Shown in pieces: positions 17,370 to 26,980 of a stretch of 64,000 nucleotides of DNA. Location of the stretch: NCBI GenBank assembly GCA_038106445.1, contig JAYODU010000001.1, positions 124,001 to 188,000 of the forward strand, read 5' to 3'. Below the pieces are notes generated by a model that made no database searches, had not been told where the DNA came from, and saw nothing but the letters and a program-made list of their open reading frames with translations. Position 1 is the stretch's first letter; each line of letters starts with the position of its first letter. The translations under genes were made by a program, and so were the position numbers. The stretch comes from Pseudemcibacter sp038106445. Its GTDB lineage: Bacteria; Pseudomonadota; Alphaproteobacteria; Sphingomonadales; Emcibacteraceae.

Positions 17370-18119
17370 TTACAATTTGAATAATGCTTCACTACGGTCT
17401 AACACGCGTTTTTCTATTTCATTCATGAAAGCTTCTTTGGATAATCCTTTTGGCATAGCCGGGAAATATTCAAATGTCATTGTACCAGGCCATTTAATCC
17501 ATGATCCTTTTGGCCAAGCCACGCCGGAATTATGCGCTACGACGATCACATCAAGTTTTTCTATTTTCTGATAAAAGTAAACACCGGATTTGAGTGGCCG
17601 TCTTTCACCAACGACTGTACGTGTTCCTTCTGCAAAAATAATCATGGGAATTTTGCGGCTTATAAGTTCTTTGGCGATGCCGGGTGTTTGCTTTTGCGCT
17701 TCGCCGGCACCGCGGTTAATTGCCATAACACCCATTTTTCTGAAGACAAGATTAAGGAGCGGAACCCTGAAAAGTTCTTTTTTTGCCAGTGCTGAAAGAT
17801 TTGGTGACCGCCTGTAAAGAACCAGTGCATCCATATTACTCATATGTTTGCTACAATATATAAAACCCTTGTCCTTTGGAACATTTTCTATTCCTTTTTC
17901 AATAATCCTGACACCAGCTATTTTATCGAAAGACCAAATAAGGAAATTAATCGTTCCAAGGATTGCATTCCTCATTGGTTCAGGCGATCTGAGAAGTGAA
18001 AGTGGCGCTAAAAGAAACACAATGGCGAAAGTCACGGCTGCATAGAACAGGCAATTAAAAAGAACAGAACGGATAGCAATGGATACTGTCAGTTTTTGTT
18101 TTTTTTTATCACTCATCAT
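17370..18119 (-). CDS. plsC: 1-acyl-sn-glycerol-3-phosphate acyltransferase (PlsC family)
   Basis: A 249-residue membrane enzyme that acylates lysophosphatidate to phosphatidate in phospholipid synthesis. An N-terminal membrane segment (about residues 15-40) is followed by the catalytic HX4D box in SKHMSNMD, and by the glycerol-phosphate binding motif FAEGTRTVVG. Two adjacent ATGs (18119, 18116) are possible starts. Its start overlaps the end of the MATE gene by 11 bases, so the two are coupled. Confidence 0.92.
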   Translation of the reverse strand: MMSDKKKQKLTVSIAIRSVLFNCLFYAAVTFAIVFLLAPLSLLRSPEPMRNAILGTINFLIWSFDKIAGVRIIEKGIENVPKDKGFIYCSKHMSNMDALVLYRRSPNLSALAKKELFRVPLLNLVFRKMGVMAINRGAGEAQKQTPGIAKELISRKIPMIIFAEGTRTVVGERRPLKSGVYFYQKIEKLDVIVVAHNSGVAWPKGSWIKWPGTMTFEYFPAMPKGLSKEAFMNEIEKRVLDRSEALFKL

Positions 18120-19557
18120 TAAACTGTTTTTTTATCAGCGTTAAATAAAAGAACCGTGTGCTTAAAAGTATTAAAGACAGAAAACTTGCATAAATTATAC
18201 TTTCTAGCAAGCCTATAGTGCCATGACCAATTCCAAACTGTATGGTTGTGCCCAGATCAAACTCAAATGAACTTATTTTAATTTCTTCAAGTTGGAATGA
18301 AAATGCCATATATGCTGCCAGGGGGATCATAAGGATAGTATAACATATTATATAAAATACCGCTGGCATCCAGATATCTTGTGCACCACGAAGCGCGTTC
18401 CCCATTACAGTTTGCCCTGTATCCAAAAATAACATCCAAACAGATAATGCAATCAGTGGTGCTGTCGCCGCAACAAATGCTAAGTCTTTATTATACATTT
18501 CTGCGATGGTGACAGGATAAAAATAAAGTATTGCCATCATTGGCACACAAATAAGGCCGTTAAAAGCAAGACCACACACACCGGCCAGGGTCATATCGCT
18601 GTGGTCGCGGCGACCTAGGGCGATACCAACCCGAACAGATGTTGCGCCAGCCACCCCATAGCACACCATGAACGGTATGCCGAAGACATTAAATGCTACA
18701 GCCCATGCACTTGCACTCATACCTCCAAGATAACCGGCAAAGAGAATCAATGTTGCAAAACCGGCATGTTCGATCAGGTTGGTTAACCCGGCAGCATAAC
18801 CGATGTGCCTTTGTCTCTTCCAAATAGACCATTTCATATTTGTTTTTTCAAGAATCCCGAACTTTTCCCGGTCAACTTTATAAAAAATATAAAGGAGCAT
18901 ACTGACGGCCAGAAAAGTTCTGACGATGCTTGTTGCCCATGCTGATCCAACAGCACCCATTGGTTCGAACCCCAAATGTCCCCATACTAAAACCCAATTC
19001 AGGAATATATTGATAATATTGGCAATAAACATGAAAACCATGCCGGGTATTGGTCTGTTAATTCCTTCTAGGAAAAATTGTGCCGCCAGCATAAGGCATG
19101 TCATTGTTATACCAAATGAGAGTACCTTTGCGATCTCGCCACCACCATGCGCAATATCCTCGGGTTGATCCAGGAATGTCAGAATCGGTTCACCAAAAAA
19201 GCAAATCACAAAGCCAATGAGACCTAATGCCAAACTATAAGGTATAGACCGGTGCCAAATGGCGCCGCATTCCCTGTAATTTTTAGCACCATATGCCTTC
19301 GACGTGAGCACCATTGTCCCCATCAGAAGTCCAATGGCGGCAATGATCAGGGTAGATGCAATAGCCTGGTTGGCGATTCCCTGATGACCTACTTCCACCA
19401 CAGAGTAACGGGCCACCATTATAGTATCCACGATACCCAGCATCATGATACCAAGCCGCTGTAAAATGATGGGAATAGAAAGGATAACCAGTTGGGAAAA
19501 CTGTCTTTTTACCCTTTCCATATCCCATCTATCATAATGTTTTTCATGCGTGCTCAT
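18109..19557 (-). CDS. MATE-family multidrug/toxin exporter
   Basis: A 482-residue inner-membrane antiporter with about twelve membrane helices in two homologous halves. The N-terminal half has the conserved pattern SIPIILQRLGIMMLGIVDTIMVARYS, typical of NorM-type MATE proteins, and the second half repeats it around GVAGATSVRVGIALG. Substrate and coupling ion (sodium or proton) are not evident. It is the first gene of a coupled pair with plsC. Confidence 0.92.
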   Translation of the reverse strand: MSTHEKHYDRWDMERVKRQFSQLVILSIPIILQRLGIMMLGIVDTIMVARYSVVEVGHQGIANQAIASTLIIAAIGLLMGTMVLTSKAYGAKNYRECGAIWHRSIPYSLALGLIGFVICFFGEPILTFLDQPEDIAHGGGEIAKVLSFGITMTCLMLAAQFFLEGINRPIPGMVFMFIANIINIFLNWVLVWGHLGFEPMGAVGSAWATSIVRTFLAVSMLLYIFYKVDREKFGILEKTNMKWSIWKRQRHIGYAAGLTNLIEHAGFATLILFAGYLGGMSASAWAVAFNVFGIPFMVCYGVAGATSVRVGIALGRRDHSDMTLAGVCGLAFNGLICVPMMAILYFYPVTIAEMYNKDLAFVAATAPLIALSVWMLFLDTGQTVMGNALRGAQDIWMPAVFYIICYTILMIPLAAYMAFSFQLEEIKISSFEFDLGTTIQFGIGHGTIGLLESIIYASFLSLILLSTRFFYLTLIKKQFNDE

Positions 19558-19631
19558 GCGGCCCTCTTATCATGCTGCGTACAGAGGTACATCAATTCAC
19601 TAATTAAGCAAATAATATTTTGGTGAAATCT

Positions 19632-20513
19632 TTAAACAGGTTCCTCAATACCGGCCTGACGACATGCTGCAGTTACGGTATTTTTTAAAAGAACGGCAAT
19701 CGTCATTGGCCCGACGCCGCCGGGTACAGGCGTAATGGCACCGGCCCGCAAGACGGCACTGTCAAACTCCACGTCGCCGACAAGTCTGGTTTTTCCGTCT
19801 GCTTTTTCGATGCGGTTAATGCCAACATCAATAACGGTAGCACCTTTCTTGATCCAATCGCCTTTGACCAGCTCAGGTACCCCGACAGCGGCAACAACAA
19901 TATCCGACCTGCCAACAACGTCCGCCAGATTTCTAGTTCGGCTATGGGCAATGGTTACAGTGCAGCTTTCATTTAGCAGTAATTGCGCCATCGGTTTTCC
20001 GACTATATTTGAACGTCCGACCACCACGGCATCAAGTCCACTTAGACTGCCAAGTTGATCCTTAAGCATCAAAATGCAGCCTAGCGGCGTACAGGGAACC
20101 ATGCCTTGTCCGCCCGTGGCCAGAAGACCGGAATTGATCACATGAAAGCCATCGACATCTTTTTCCGGCGCGATGGTTTCAATAACAGCCGCTTCGTTGA
20201 TGTGTTTTGGAAGTGGAAGCTGAACAAGTATACCATGAACGGCAGGGTCATTATTTAGTTCTTGTACCTTTGCAATCAAATCAGCTTCGCTGACATTGTC
20301 GTTCATAAGGTGCTCAAAACTGTTCATTCCAGCTTCAATGGTGGATTTGTTTTTATTGCGCACGTAAACCTGACTGGCAGGATCTTCGCCGACCAGCACG
20401 ACTGCAAGCCCAGGGGTAAGATTATGATTTGCTTTAAGGAAAGCGACTTTTCTGGCGACATCCTCTTTTAAATTTGCGGCGAAGGCTTTGCCATCGATTA
20501 TTGATGCGGTCAT
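19632..20513 (-). CDS. folD: Methylenetetrahydrofolate dehydrogenase / cyclohydrolase FolD
   Basis: A 293-residue bifunctional enzyme of one-carbon metabolism that interconverts methylene- and formyl-tetrahydrofolate with NADP. The family signatures are present: YVRNKNKSTIEAGM with the catalytic Lys, QLPLPKHINE, DVDGFHVINSG, the Rossmann motif VVGRSNIVGKPMA, and the C-terminal PVPGGVGPMTIAVLLKNT. It is preceded by yggT (24-base gap) in the same direction. Confidence 0.96.
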   Translation of the reverse strand: MTASIIDGKAFAANLKEDVARKVAFLKANHNLTPGLAVVLVGEDPASQVYVRNKNKSTIEAGMNSFEHLMNDNVSEADLIAKVQELNNDPAVHGILVQLPLPKHINEAAVIETIAPEKDVDGFHVINSGLLATGGQGMVPCTPLGCILMLKDQLGSLSGLDAVVVGRSNIVGKPMAQLLLNESCTVTIAHSRTRNLADVVGRSDIVVAAVGVPELVKGDWIKKGATVIDVGINRIEKADGKTRLVGDVEFDSAVLRAGAITPVPGGVGPMTIAVLLKNTVTAACRQAGIEEPV

Positions 20514-20537
20514 ATTATAACTCTTTGTTTTTCCTCA

Positions 20538-20822
20538 TTATATTGATAGTAAACCGCGCACAATAAATTTTGCGCCGAACTCAATAGCCAGCAGTAGCAC
20601 TATAGGGGAAAAATCAATACCACCTAGATCGGGGAGAAAATTTCTTATAGGTCTGAGCATCGGTTCAAACAGTTTATAAAGGGAGCCATATACGATGGTC
20701 ACAAATTGGTTGTAGGCATTAATCACATTAAATGAAATTAAAATACTGAAAATAATATATATAATCAGTAGGAACCTTATTATTCCTGCTAATTTTAAAA
20801 TTAATTCTGCCAAAATATCCAT
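20538..20822 (-). CDS. YggT family membrane protein
   Basis: A 94-residue protein with two membrane helices (about residues 8-32 and 69-92) separated by the conserved YGSLYKLFEPMLRPIRNFLPDLGGIDFSPIV segment that defines the YggT family. YggT proteins have been linked to osmotic or ion stress and cell-division phenotypes, but the mechanism is not settled. It is the first gene of a unit with folD. Confidence 0.9.
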   Translation of the reverse strand: MDILAELILKLAGIIRFLLIIYIIFSILISFNVINAYNQFVTIVYGSLYKLFEPMLRPIRNFLPDLGGIDFSPIVLLLAIEFGAKFIVRGLLSI

Positions 20823-21018
20823 TATCTTCCTATCGGGTGCGTATGTTTAATTTTTGTACCTTAGTAGATTTAGTTGGCTCATAGGAATCTTTCAATAGTT
20901 ACTTGGTAAAAACTGCAGGAATTAGCGTGAATTAGCTCAAAAATAGAGAATTTGTTAACTAATCCTTACTAATCTGTTATATGAACGTTTATATCTGAAG
21001 AAATCAGAGTAGAAAAAA

Positions 21019-22705
21019 GTGGTCGACTTTAACATTATCAGCCTTGATGTTACCCTGCTGGGAAGCCAGTTTAATGCATCAAATGGAATAGGGACAAGCA
21101 GCTTTGGTACAGGTGCGCTTGCTCGGGGCAAGCGACGAAGCGGAATCATTCGCGATTGCCATCGATGCCGATGATAATGTTATCATTGCTGGTAAAACCA
21201 ATGAGGAATTGATTGCTGCTGATGTGTTCGCCGGGACAGACAGCTTTGTCAGCAAATTTGCGTCCGATGGCGAAGAATTATGGACACAGCAACTTGATAC
21301 AATTTCAACCGATCAGGCAAATGGTCTTGCGGTGGACGGCAAGGGCGATATTTATTTTACCGGCAATGTGCAGGGACAATTAAACCCATCAACTACAAAT
21401 TATGGCGGTACAGATGCAATTGTTGTCAAGCTTGGCGGCAGCAGTGGTATTTTGCTGGAAACCACACAGTATGGATCATCAGCAAATGATTATGGCAGGC
21501 AGATTGCAATTGCAAGTGATGGGAACCTGCTGGTTATTGGTGAAGAAGATGGCAGCGCGGTTCTTAGAAAGCTTGATGCGGCCAATCTGGATAATGTTCT
21601 TGCAACATACACCCTTGGTGATTTGGGTGGTGGCGGCATTTCCGGTATCGCTGTTGATGGTTCCGATATTTATGTCGCCGGATCCACTTTAAGCGGTTCA
21701 TTAAGCGGTGGGGCTGTTTCAAACGCTTATAATGGCGCAAAAGACGGCTTTGTAACCAAACTGAACGATGGTGGGGGTAGTTTTTCAGCGGACTGGACAT
21801 CATATCTTGGAACTTCCGCAACGGACAGTTTGTCTGGTATTGCGGTCAGTAACGGTGAAGTTTATGTTTCGGGAACCACGTTTGGTACGTTCAGCGGAGA
21901 AAACAAAATAGGTGTCAGCGATGGTTTTACCGCCAAAATTGATGGTGCAACCGGGACCCTTGAATGGCACGAGCAGTTGAGCGGTGAAATTGGTGGTTAT
22001 AATTGTGCCCTGGGAATTGCCGTGGATGCAAGTGGGTCATCCGTTCTTGATAAGCTGGGCCTTCCATCCGGTACGATTGATAAAGCCGAAACCCGGGATA
22101 TTGAAACACAAAGGTCACTTCGTGCAGGGGATCATTTCTACGTTTCTATAAATTAAGGCCGTAATATCAGAATTGATTTCAGGGAAGGCGATACCTTTGA
22201 CCGCTTGGTGACCAGAATAAATGCATTATCGACAAGAAATCTGAAAGCCAGTGTCACTTATGGGGATGACGGCCCCGCCCTTAAACTTGAAGCGATTAAT
22301 GGCGCACAGATTGATCTGATTTCTGGCACTGCAGGACGTGATGCACTTTCAAAACTGGGGTTTGAGGAGCGCAGTATACTTGCATCAGAGAAATTGTTTG
22401 CGCTTGGTGAAGACCAGGGAACCGACCCGGAAAAGCTTGGGGGTGTTTTTGCTCTGAACCTGAACAATGCCTTCTCTTTTAGTACACGGCGTGAGGCCGA
22501 GTATATCTTTACCCAGCTGGAAAACGCATTGAAGGTTATCGAAAGCGCTCATCGCTCACTTACGTTTGATCCGGTAAGGGCACAAATTCTTGAAGACGCG
22601 AAGAAAAATTACGGTCCACCGCCAGCCCATCTGCAAGCACAACTGGAGCGTTATCAGGATGGTTTGAGGCGGGTTCTTGCCGTCACCGGCGGCACATTTA
22701 TTTAA
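21019..22705 (+). pseudogene. Decayed FlaEY-like beta-propeller gene
   Basis: A GTG at 21019 opens VDFNIISLDVTLLGSQFN, the N-terminus expected for FlaEY-type proteins, but this frame leaves homology near 21100-21130 and the match continues one frame over with five or so SBBP-type propeller repeats (AIDADDNVIIAG, AVDGKGDIYFTG, AVDGSDIYVAG, AVSNGEVYVSG). The helical region that normally lies between is gone. An in-frame TAA at 22154-22156 then cuts the gene, and the expected C-terminal part (GRNIRIDFREGDTFDRLV to YQDGLRRV, ending at 22705) continues in the same frame. FlaEY relates to flagellin assembly in Caulobacter-type bacteria. Two lesions make this a pseudogene unless they are sequencing errors. 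Confidence 0.75.
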
Positions 22706-22717
22706 AAGGAAAAAGCA

Positions 22718-23143
22718 GTGTTTTTTAGAACAGTATTTATCACAATTTTATCTGCATTATTTCTATTTGTGGGTACTGCCCATTCGTCGCCATCGGTTAG
22801 TAAAAGTGATGATCCGGTTGAAGAAGAAAGTGAATTTGTAATTATACCGCCGATCAGTGTTGCTATGTATAATAAACGCAAGCGACCCGCGGGCACAATG
22901 ACGATCCAAATGCAGCTTCACATAGAAAACGATGATCAACGTGAAGAGGCAAAAAAAATAATGCCCCGTCTTACAAGTGCTTACACACAGGAAACGGCGC
23001 AGTTAGCCGCCAATTTTTTTGAAATAAGCCGCCCCGTTAATGCCAATATCCTTGGGCGGTCACTTCAAAAAATTACGGATCGTTTGCTCAGGCATGATAA
23101 AGCCAGAGTTCTTATTGGCGATATTGCGGTTTTCAGACGCTAA
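22718..23143 (+). CDS. Small secreted protein, possibly FliL-like
   Basis: A 141-residue protein starting at GTG (22718), eight bases after AAAGGA. A signal peptide (residues 1-23, ending AHSS) is followed by an acidic patch, the IIPPISVAMYNKRKRPAGTMTIQMQLHIEN strand pair, and a C-terminal VLIGDIAVFRR strand. This order (lead-in proline strand, amphipathic helix, final strand) recalls the periplasmic domain of FliL, and its position directly after the FlaEY-like pseudogene supports a flagellar past; both are inference. The frame is intact. Confidence 0.65.
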   Translation: MFFRTVFITILSALFLFVGTAHSSPSVSKSDDPVEEESEFVIIPPISVAMYNKRKRPAGTMTIQMQLHIENDDQREEAKKIMPRLTSAYTQETAQLAANFFEISRPVNANILGRSLQKITDRLLRHDKARVLIGDIAVFRR

Positions 23144-23144
23144 C

Positions 23145-25928
23145 TTAATGAGCCTCATTCCAGTTGCTGCCAATACCGCAATCAACGGTAAGCGGCACTG
23201 AAATTTCAAGTGCAGGAAGTGCAGCAGTTTCCATAACCTTTTTGACCACCGGAATGGTTTTTTCCACTTCGTTGTCAGGTACTTCAAACACCAGCTCATC
23301 ATGAACCTGCAATAACATTTTGGCCCTTAGTCCGGCATTATTCAGAGCATCCGGCATCTTGATCATCGCGCGGCGGATGACATCGGCCGCTGAACCCTGG
23401 ATAGGCGCGTTAATGGCCGCCCGTTCGCCAAATGCCCGGTGCATTCCGTTTTTATCATTAATGCTTCCGATATGGATTTTGCGACCAAATATGGTTTCCA
23501 CATAACCCTTGTCACGGCAATATTGTTTGGTGTCTTCCATATAGTGTCGGATACCGGGGAAACGCTCAAAATATTTGTCGATAAATATTTTGGCCTCGCT
23601 GCGGTCCATACCCAGTTGCCGTGCAAGACCAAATGAACTTATCCCGTAAATAATACCGAAATTAATCGCTTTGGCCTGACGGCGAACAATCGGATCCATC
23701 CCTTCAATAGGAACACCGAATACTTCTGATGCAGTCATCGCATGAATATCGATCCCGTCTTTGAATGCCTGTTTCAGGCTCGCCAGATCGGCAATATGCG
23801 CAAGCAGGCGCAGTTCAATCTGACTGTAGTCCGCAGCGATCAGCTTATGACCGTCTTCGGCGATGAAAGCATTTCTGATTTTACGGCCTTCATCGCTCCT
23901 GATCGGAATGTTCTGAAGGTTCGGGTCATTGGATGAAAGCCGCCCTGTTGTTGTGGATGCGAGGGAATAAGATGTATGTATCCGTCCAGTATCCTTATTA
24001 ATTTCATTTTGAAGTGAATCGGTATAGGTGCTTTTCAGTTTGGCCAGCGCACGCCATTCAAGCACTTTTTCCGGAAGTTCGTGCCCCTCAGCGGCCAGTT
24101 GTTCAAGAATATCGGCGCCAGTACTGTATGCGCCGGTTTTGCTTTTTTTGCCGCCGGGAATGGCCATTTCGTCAAACAATACGTCCCCAAGCTGCTTTGG
24201 GGACGCAATGTTGAATGGATGACCCGCCAGATTATGTATTTCTGTTTCCAGCTCTGCAAGCCGCACGGCAAATTCATTGGAAAGGCGCTCCAGAATATCC
24301 CTGTCCACCTTGATACCGTTATATTCCATATTCACCAACACGGGAACCAGGGGCCGTTCCAGTGTTTCATAAACGGTAAGCATCTTTTCCTGTACTAACC
24401 GTGGTTTCAGAATACGGTGCAGCCTTCCTGTTATGTCCGCATCTTCAGCCGCATATGCGGTGGCCTTATCAATGGCAATCTGGTCAAAGGTAAGCTGTTT
24501 TTTCCCTGTGCCGGCGACCTCCTTAAACGGGATTGGTTCAATACCCAGATGAACCTGTGACAGTTCATCCATGCCGTGCTTGTTAACACCGGCATCCAGC
24601 ACGTAAGATATCAGCATTGTGTCATCAATCGGGGTAATATCCACATCATATTTTTTCAGGATGAGCTTGTCATACTTGATGTTCTGACCGATCTTGAGCA
24701 CGGCAGGGTTTGCAAACAATGGCCGCAGCAATTTTAAAGCTTCTTCAAGCGGGATTTGATCCGGCAACGGGGCTTCCACTTTGTCGGAAAGAAGATCAAC
24801 AGGTTCATCACTATAACTGACATGCTGAAGCGGAATATAGCAAGCTTCACCGCTAACGACGGACATTGATATTCCCACAAGTTTTGCGGCCATAGCATTG
24901 ACCGATGTTGTTTCTGTATCAATGTTAACCTGCCGTGCTTTTTCAGCAATGCGTATCCATTTTTCCAGTTCTTTCGTGGTTGTTACTGTTTCATAGCGGA
25001 CTTCTTTTGGCGCTTCATCTTCTTGTGGCATAAAATCCGCAGATATATCAGGGCCAAGATGGGTAAGAACTCTTTTTTGAAGGCTCCTGAAATTCTGCTC
25101 TTCAAGAAACGGCATGACCTTTTCAGGATCAATGTCATTCAGTTTAAAATCATCCACGCTGGGAAGGCCCGGGACATTGGTTGAAAGGGTAACTAGTTCA
25201 AGGCTCAAGCGGGCCATGGCGGCATTTTCAATTAAACTTTCTCGCCTTTTGGTTTGTGTGATTTCTTCCGCGCGCTCAAGCAGGGTTTCCAGATCACCGT
25301 ACTCCTCCAGCAGGAGGGCGGCTGTCTTTACACCGATTCCGGGGACCCCCGGAATATTGTCTGCACTGTCACCGGCAAGAGCCTGAATTTCGGTTACCTT
25401 TTCGGGGCCAAGTCCAAATTTTTCAACCACCTCAGCAATACCAATATGCTTGTTCTTCATGGTATCAAACATTGTCACACTATCGCTGACCAATTGCATG
25501 AGGTCCTTGTCGGTTGATACAATTGTTACTTTGCTTCCTTCTTTTTCTGCCTGTTTTGCGTATGTTGCGATGATGTCGTCTGCTTCATATCCATCAAGCT
25601 GAATGGATGGCAGGTTAAAAGCTTCAACCGCTTCATGGATAATGGCAAATTGCGGAATTAGATCATCCGGGGCAGGAGGCCTGTGTGCTTTATATTCAGG
25701 ATACAGATCATTTCGAAACGTTTTCTTTCCGGCATCAAAAATAACAGCAAGATGGCTTGGCCGTTCGCTGTCATCCAGATCACGAAGAAGTTTAAAGAGC
25801 ATATTACAAAAACCGGAGACCGCGTTAACCGGTGTGCCGTCCGGCCTTGTTAGCATGCGAATTGCGTGATAGGCCCGAAATATAAAACTTGAACCGTCGA
25901 TTAAATATAGATGCTTACCGTTCGCCAT
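23145..25928 (-). CDS. polA: DNA polymerase I
   Basis: A 927-residue repair and Okazaki-fragment polymerase with all three domains. The 5' nuclease (about residues 1-290) begins LYLIDGSSFIFRAYHAI and has the ALAGDSADNIPGVPGIGVKTA block. The 3'-5' exonuclease (about 330-530) keeps its acidic residues (NIDTETTS and AAEDADITG), so proofreading should work. The polymerase domain has DYSQIELRLLAHIA, the O-helix RRQAKAINFGIIYGIS and VHDELVFEV. The ATG at 25928 is chosen because it fits the family N-terminus; upstream frame to 26102 is not family-like. The AGGG before it is unusually close. Divergent from the ABC ATPase gene. Confidence 0.97.
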   Translation of the reverse strand: MANGKHLYLIDGSSFIFRAYHAIRMLTRPDGTPVNAVSGFCNMLFKLLRDLDDSERPSHLAVIFDAGKKTFRNDLYPEYKAHRPPAPDDLIPQFAIIHEAVEAFNLPSIQLDGYEADDIIATYAKQAEKEGSKVTIVSTDKDLMQLVSDSVTMFDTMKNKHIGIAEVVEKFGLGPEKVTEIQALAGDSADNIPGVPGIGVKTAALLLEEYGDLETLLERAEEITQTKRRESLIENAAMARLSLELVTLSTNVPGLPSVDDFKLNDIDPEKVMPFLEEQNFRSLQKRVLTHLGPDISADFMPQEDEAPKEVRYETVTTTKELEKWIRIAEKARQVNIDTETTSVNAMAAKLVGISMSVVSGEACYIPLQHVSYSDEPVDLLSDKVEAPLPDQIPLEEALKLLRPLFANPAVLKIGQNIKYDKLILKKYDVDITPIDDTMLISYVLDAGVNKHGMDELSQVHLGIEPIPFKEVAGTGKKQLTFDQIAIDKATAYAAEDADITGRLHRILKPRLVQEKMLTVYETLERPLVPVLVNMEYNGIKVDRDILERLSNEFAVRLAELETEIHNLAGHPFNIASPKQLGDVLFDEMAIPGGKKSKTGAYSTGADILEQLAAEGHELPEKVLEWRALAKLKSTYTDSLQNEINKDTGRIHTSYSLASTTTGRLSSNDPNLQNIPIRSDEGRKIRNAFIAEDGHKLIAADYSQIELRLLAHIADLASLKQAFKDGIDIHAMTASEVFGVPIEGMDPIVRRQAKAINFGIIYGISSFGLARQLGMDRSEAKIFIDKYFERFPGIRHYMEDTKQYCRDKGYVETIFGRKIHIGSINDKNGMHRAFGERAAINAPIQGSAADVIRRAMIKMPDALNNAGLRAKMLLQVHDELVFEVPDNEVEKTIPVVKKVMETAALPALEISVPLTVDCGIGSNWNEAH

Positions 25929-26032
25929 ACCCTGACTTATCCATAAATTTTTGATTTTTAAACAAGAATATTCATTGACCCATAGACTAGCGGATGATAC
26001 CGAATAAACAAGTTTAAATTGGACCATAAAAA

Positions 26033-26977
26033 ATGTCAGATCAAGAACTCGCCATAAAAATTCGCGGCCTAAAAAAAACATATCGTGCAGAAGGGGCGAC
26101 AAAAGCCAAAGAAGCCCTTAAAGGAGTGGATTTATCCATTCCGAAGGGCTCAATTTTCGGACTTCTTGGTCCCAATGGTGCGGGTAAATCCACAACAATC
26201 AATATTATCGCCGGTATCGTTGATAAAACGGAAGGATCAGTCGAAGTCTGGGGTTTTGATATTGACAAGGACATGCGCAACGCTAAAGCCAATATCGGTA
26301 TTGTCCCGCAGGAAGTTCATATTGATGCCTATTTTACCCCATTTGAAATATTAGAACTTTACGCCGGGTTTTACGGTATCCCAAAGGCGGAACGTCGTTC
26401 CACTGAAATTTTGCAAGCCATGCGTCTTGAAGAACAGCGCGATGCCTACACACGGTTTCTGTCAGGAGGAATGAAAAGGCGACTGCTGGTTGGTAAGGCC
26501 ATGGTTCATAACCCGCCCATCCTTGTTCTTGATGAGCCCACAGCAGGGGTTGATGTGGAACTTCGGCAGCACATCTGGCAATATGTGAAAGAGCTTAACA
26601 GACAGGGTGTGACAATTGTTCTGACGACCCACTATCTTGAAGAAGCGGAAGAACTTTGTGATGAAATAGCGATCATCAACCACGGTGAACTGGTGATATG
26701 CGAAAAAACTCCGGCACTTCTGCGGCAGGTTGATGAAAAAATGGTCGTGATTGATCCGGCCAGCCCGATTGAAAAAATACCTGATACAATCAGGGATCTT
26801 GGTGGAAAGTTAAACGAAGAAGGGGCCATTGTCATTCATTTTAGCCCCAGCAGTCTATCTGTCGGTCAGATCCTTGATAAAATCTCTGAAACGGATATTG
26901 AAATAGCGGACCTTAAAACAGAAGAAAGCGATCTTGAAGATATTTTCCTTCAGCTTACCAAAAGCAAAGAGGCTTAA
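26033..26977 (+). CDS. ABC transporter ATP-binding protein (YadG/CcmA-type), no adjacent permease
   Basis: A 314-residue ATPase of the ABC-2 exporter type. Walker A GPNGAGKST is at 46-54, the signature LSGGMKRR at 143-150, Walker B ILVLDEPTAG around 163-172, and the switch His in TTHYLEEAEEL. The C-terminal about 80 residues are an accessory domain common in ATPases that pair with ABC-2 permeases. A permease gene would be expected next, but nadB starts four bases after the stop, so the partner must be elsewhere or lost. Divergent from polA. Confidence 0.9.
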   Translation: MSDQELAIKIRGLKKTYRAEGATKAKEALKGVDLSIPKGSIFGLLGPNGAGKSTTINIIAGIVDKTEGSVEVWGFDIDKDMRNAKANIGIVPQEVHIDAYFTPFEILELYAGFYGIPKAERRSTEILQAMRLEEQRDAYTRFLSGGMKRRLLVGKAMVHNPPILVLDEPTAGVDVELRQHIWQYVKELNRQGVTIVLTTHYLEEAEELCDEIAIINHGELVICEKTPALLRQVDEKMVVIDPASPIEKIPDTIRDLGGKLNEEGAIVIHFSPSSLSVGQILDKISETDIEIADLKTEESDLEDIFLQLTKSKEA

Positions 26978-26980
26978 AAG

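Noticed and set aside
21104..22156. A TTG-start reading frame of 350 codons with propeller repeats, as an intact gene
   Set aside because: It lacks a proper start region and a matching C-terminal part continues in frame after its stop, so it was treated as part of a pseudogene.
25929..26102. A 58-codon extension at the polA start
   Set aside because: It does not resemble the family N-terminus and covers the divergent promoter region.
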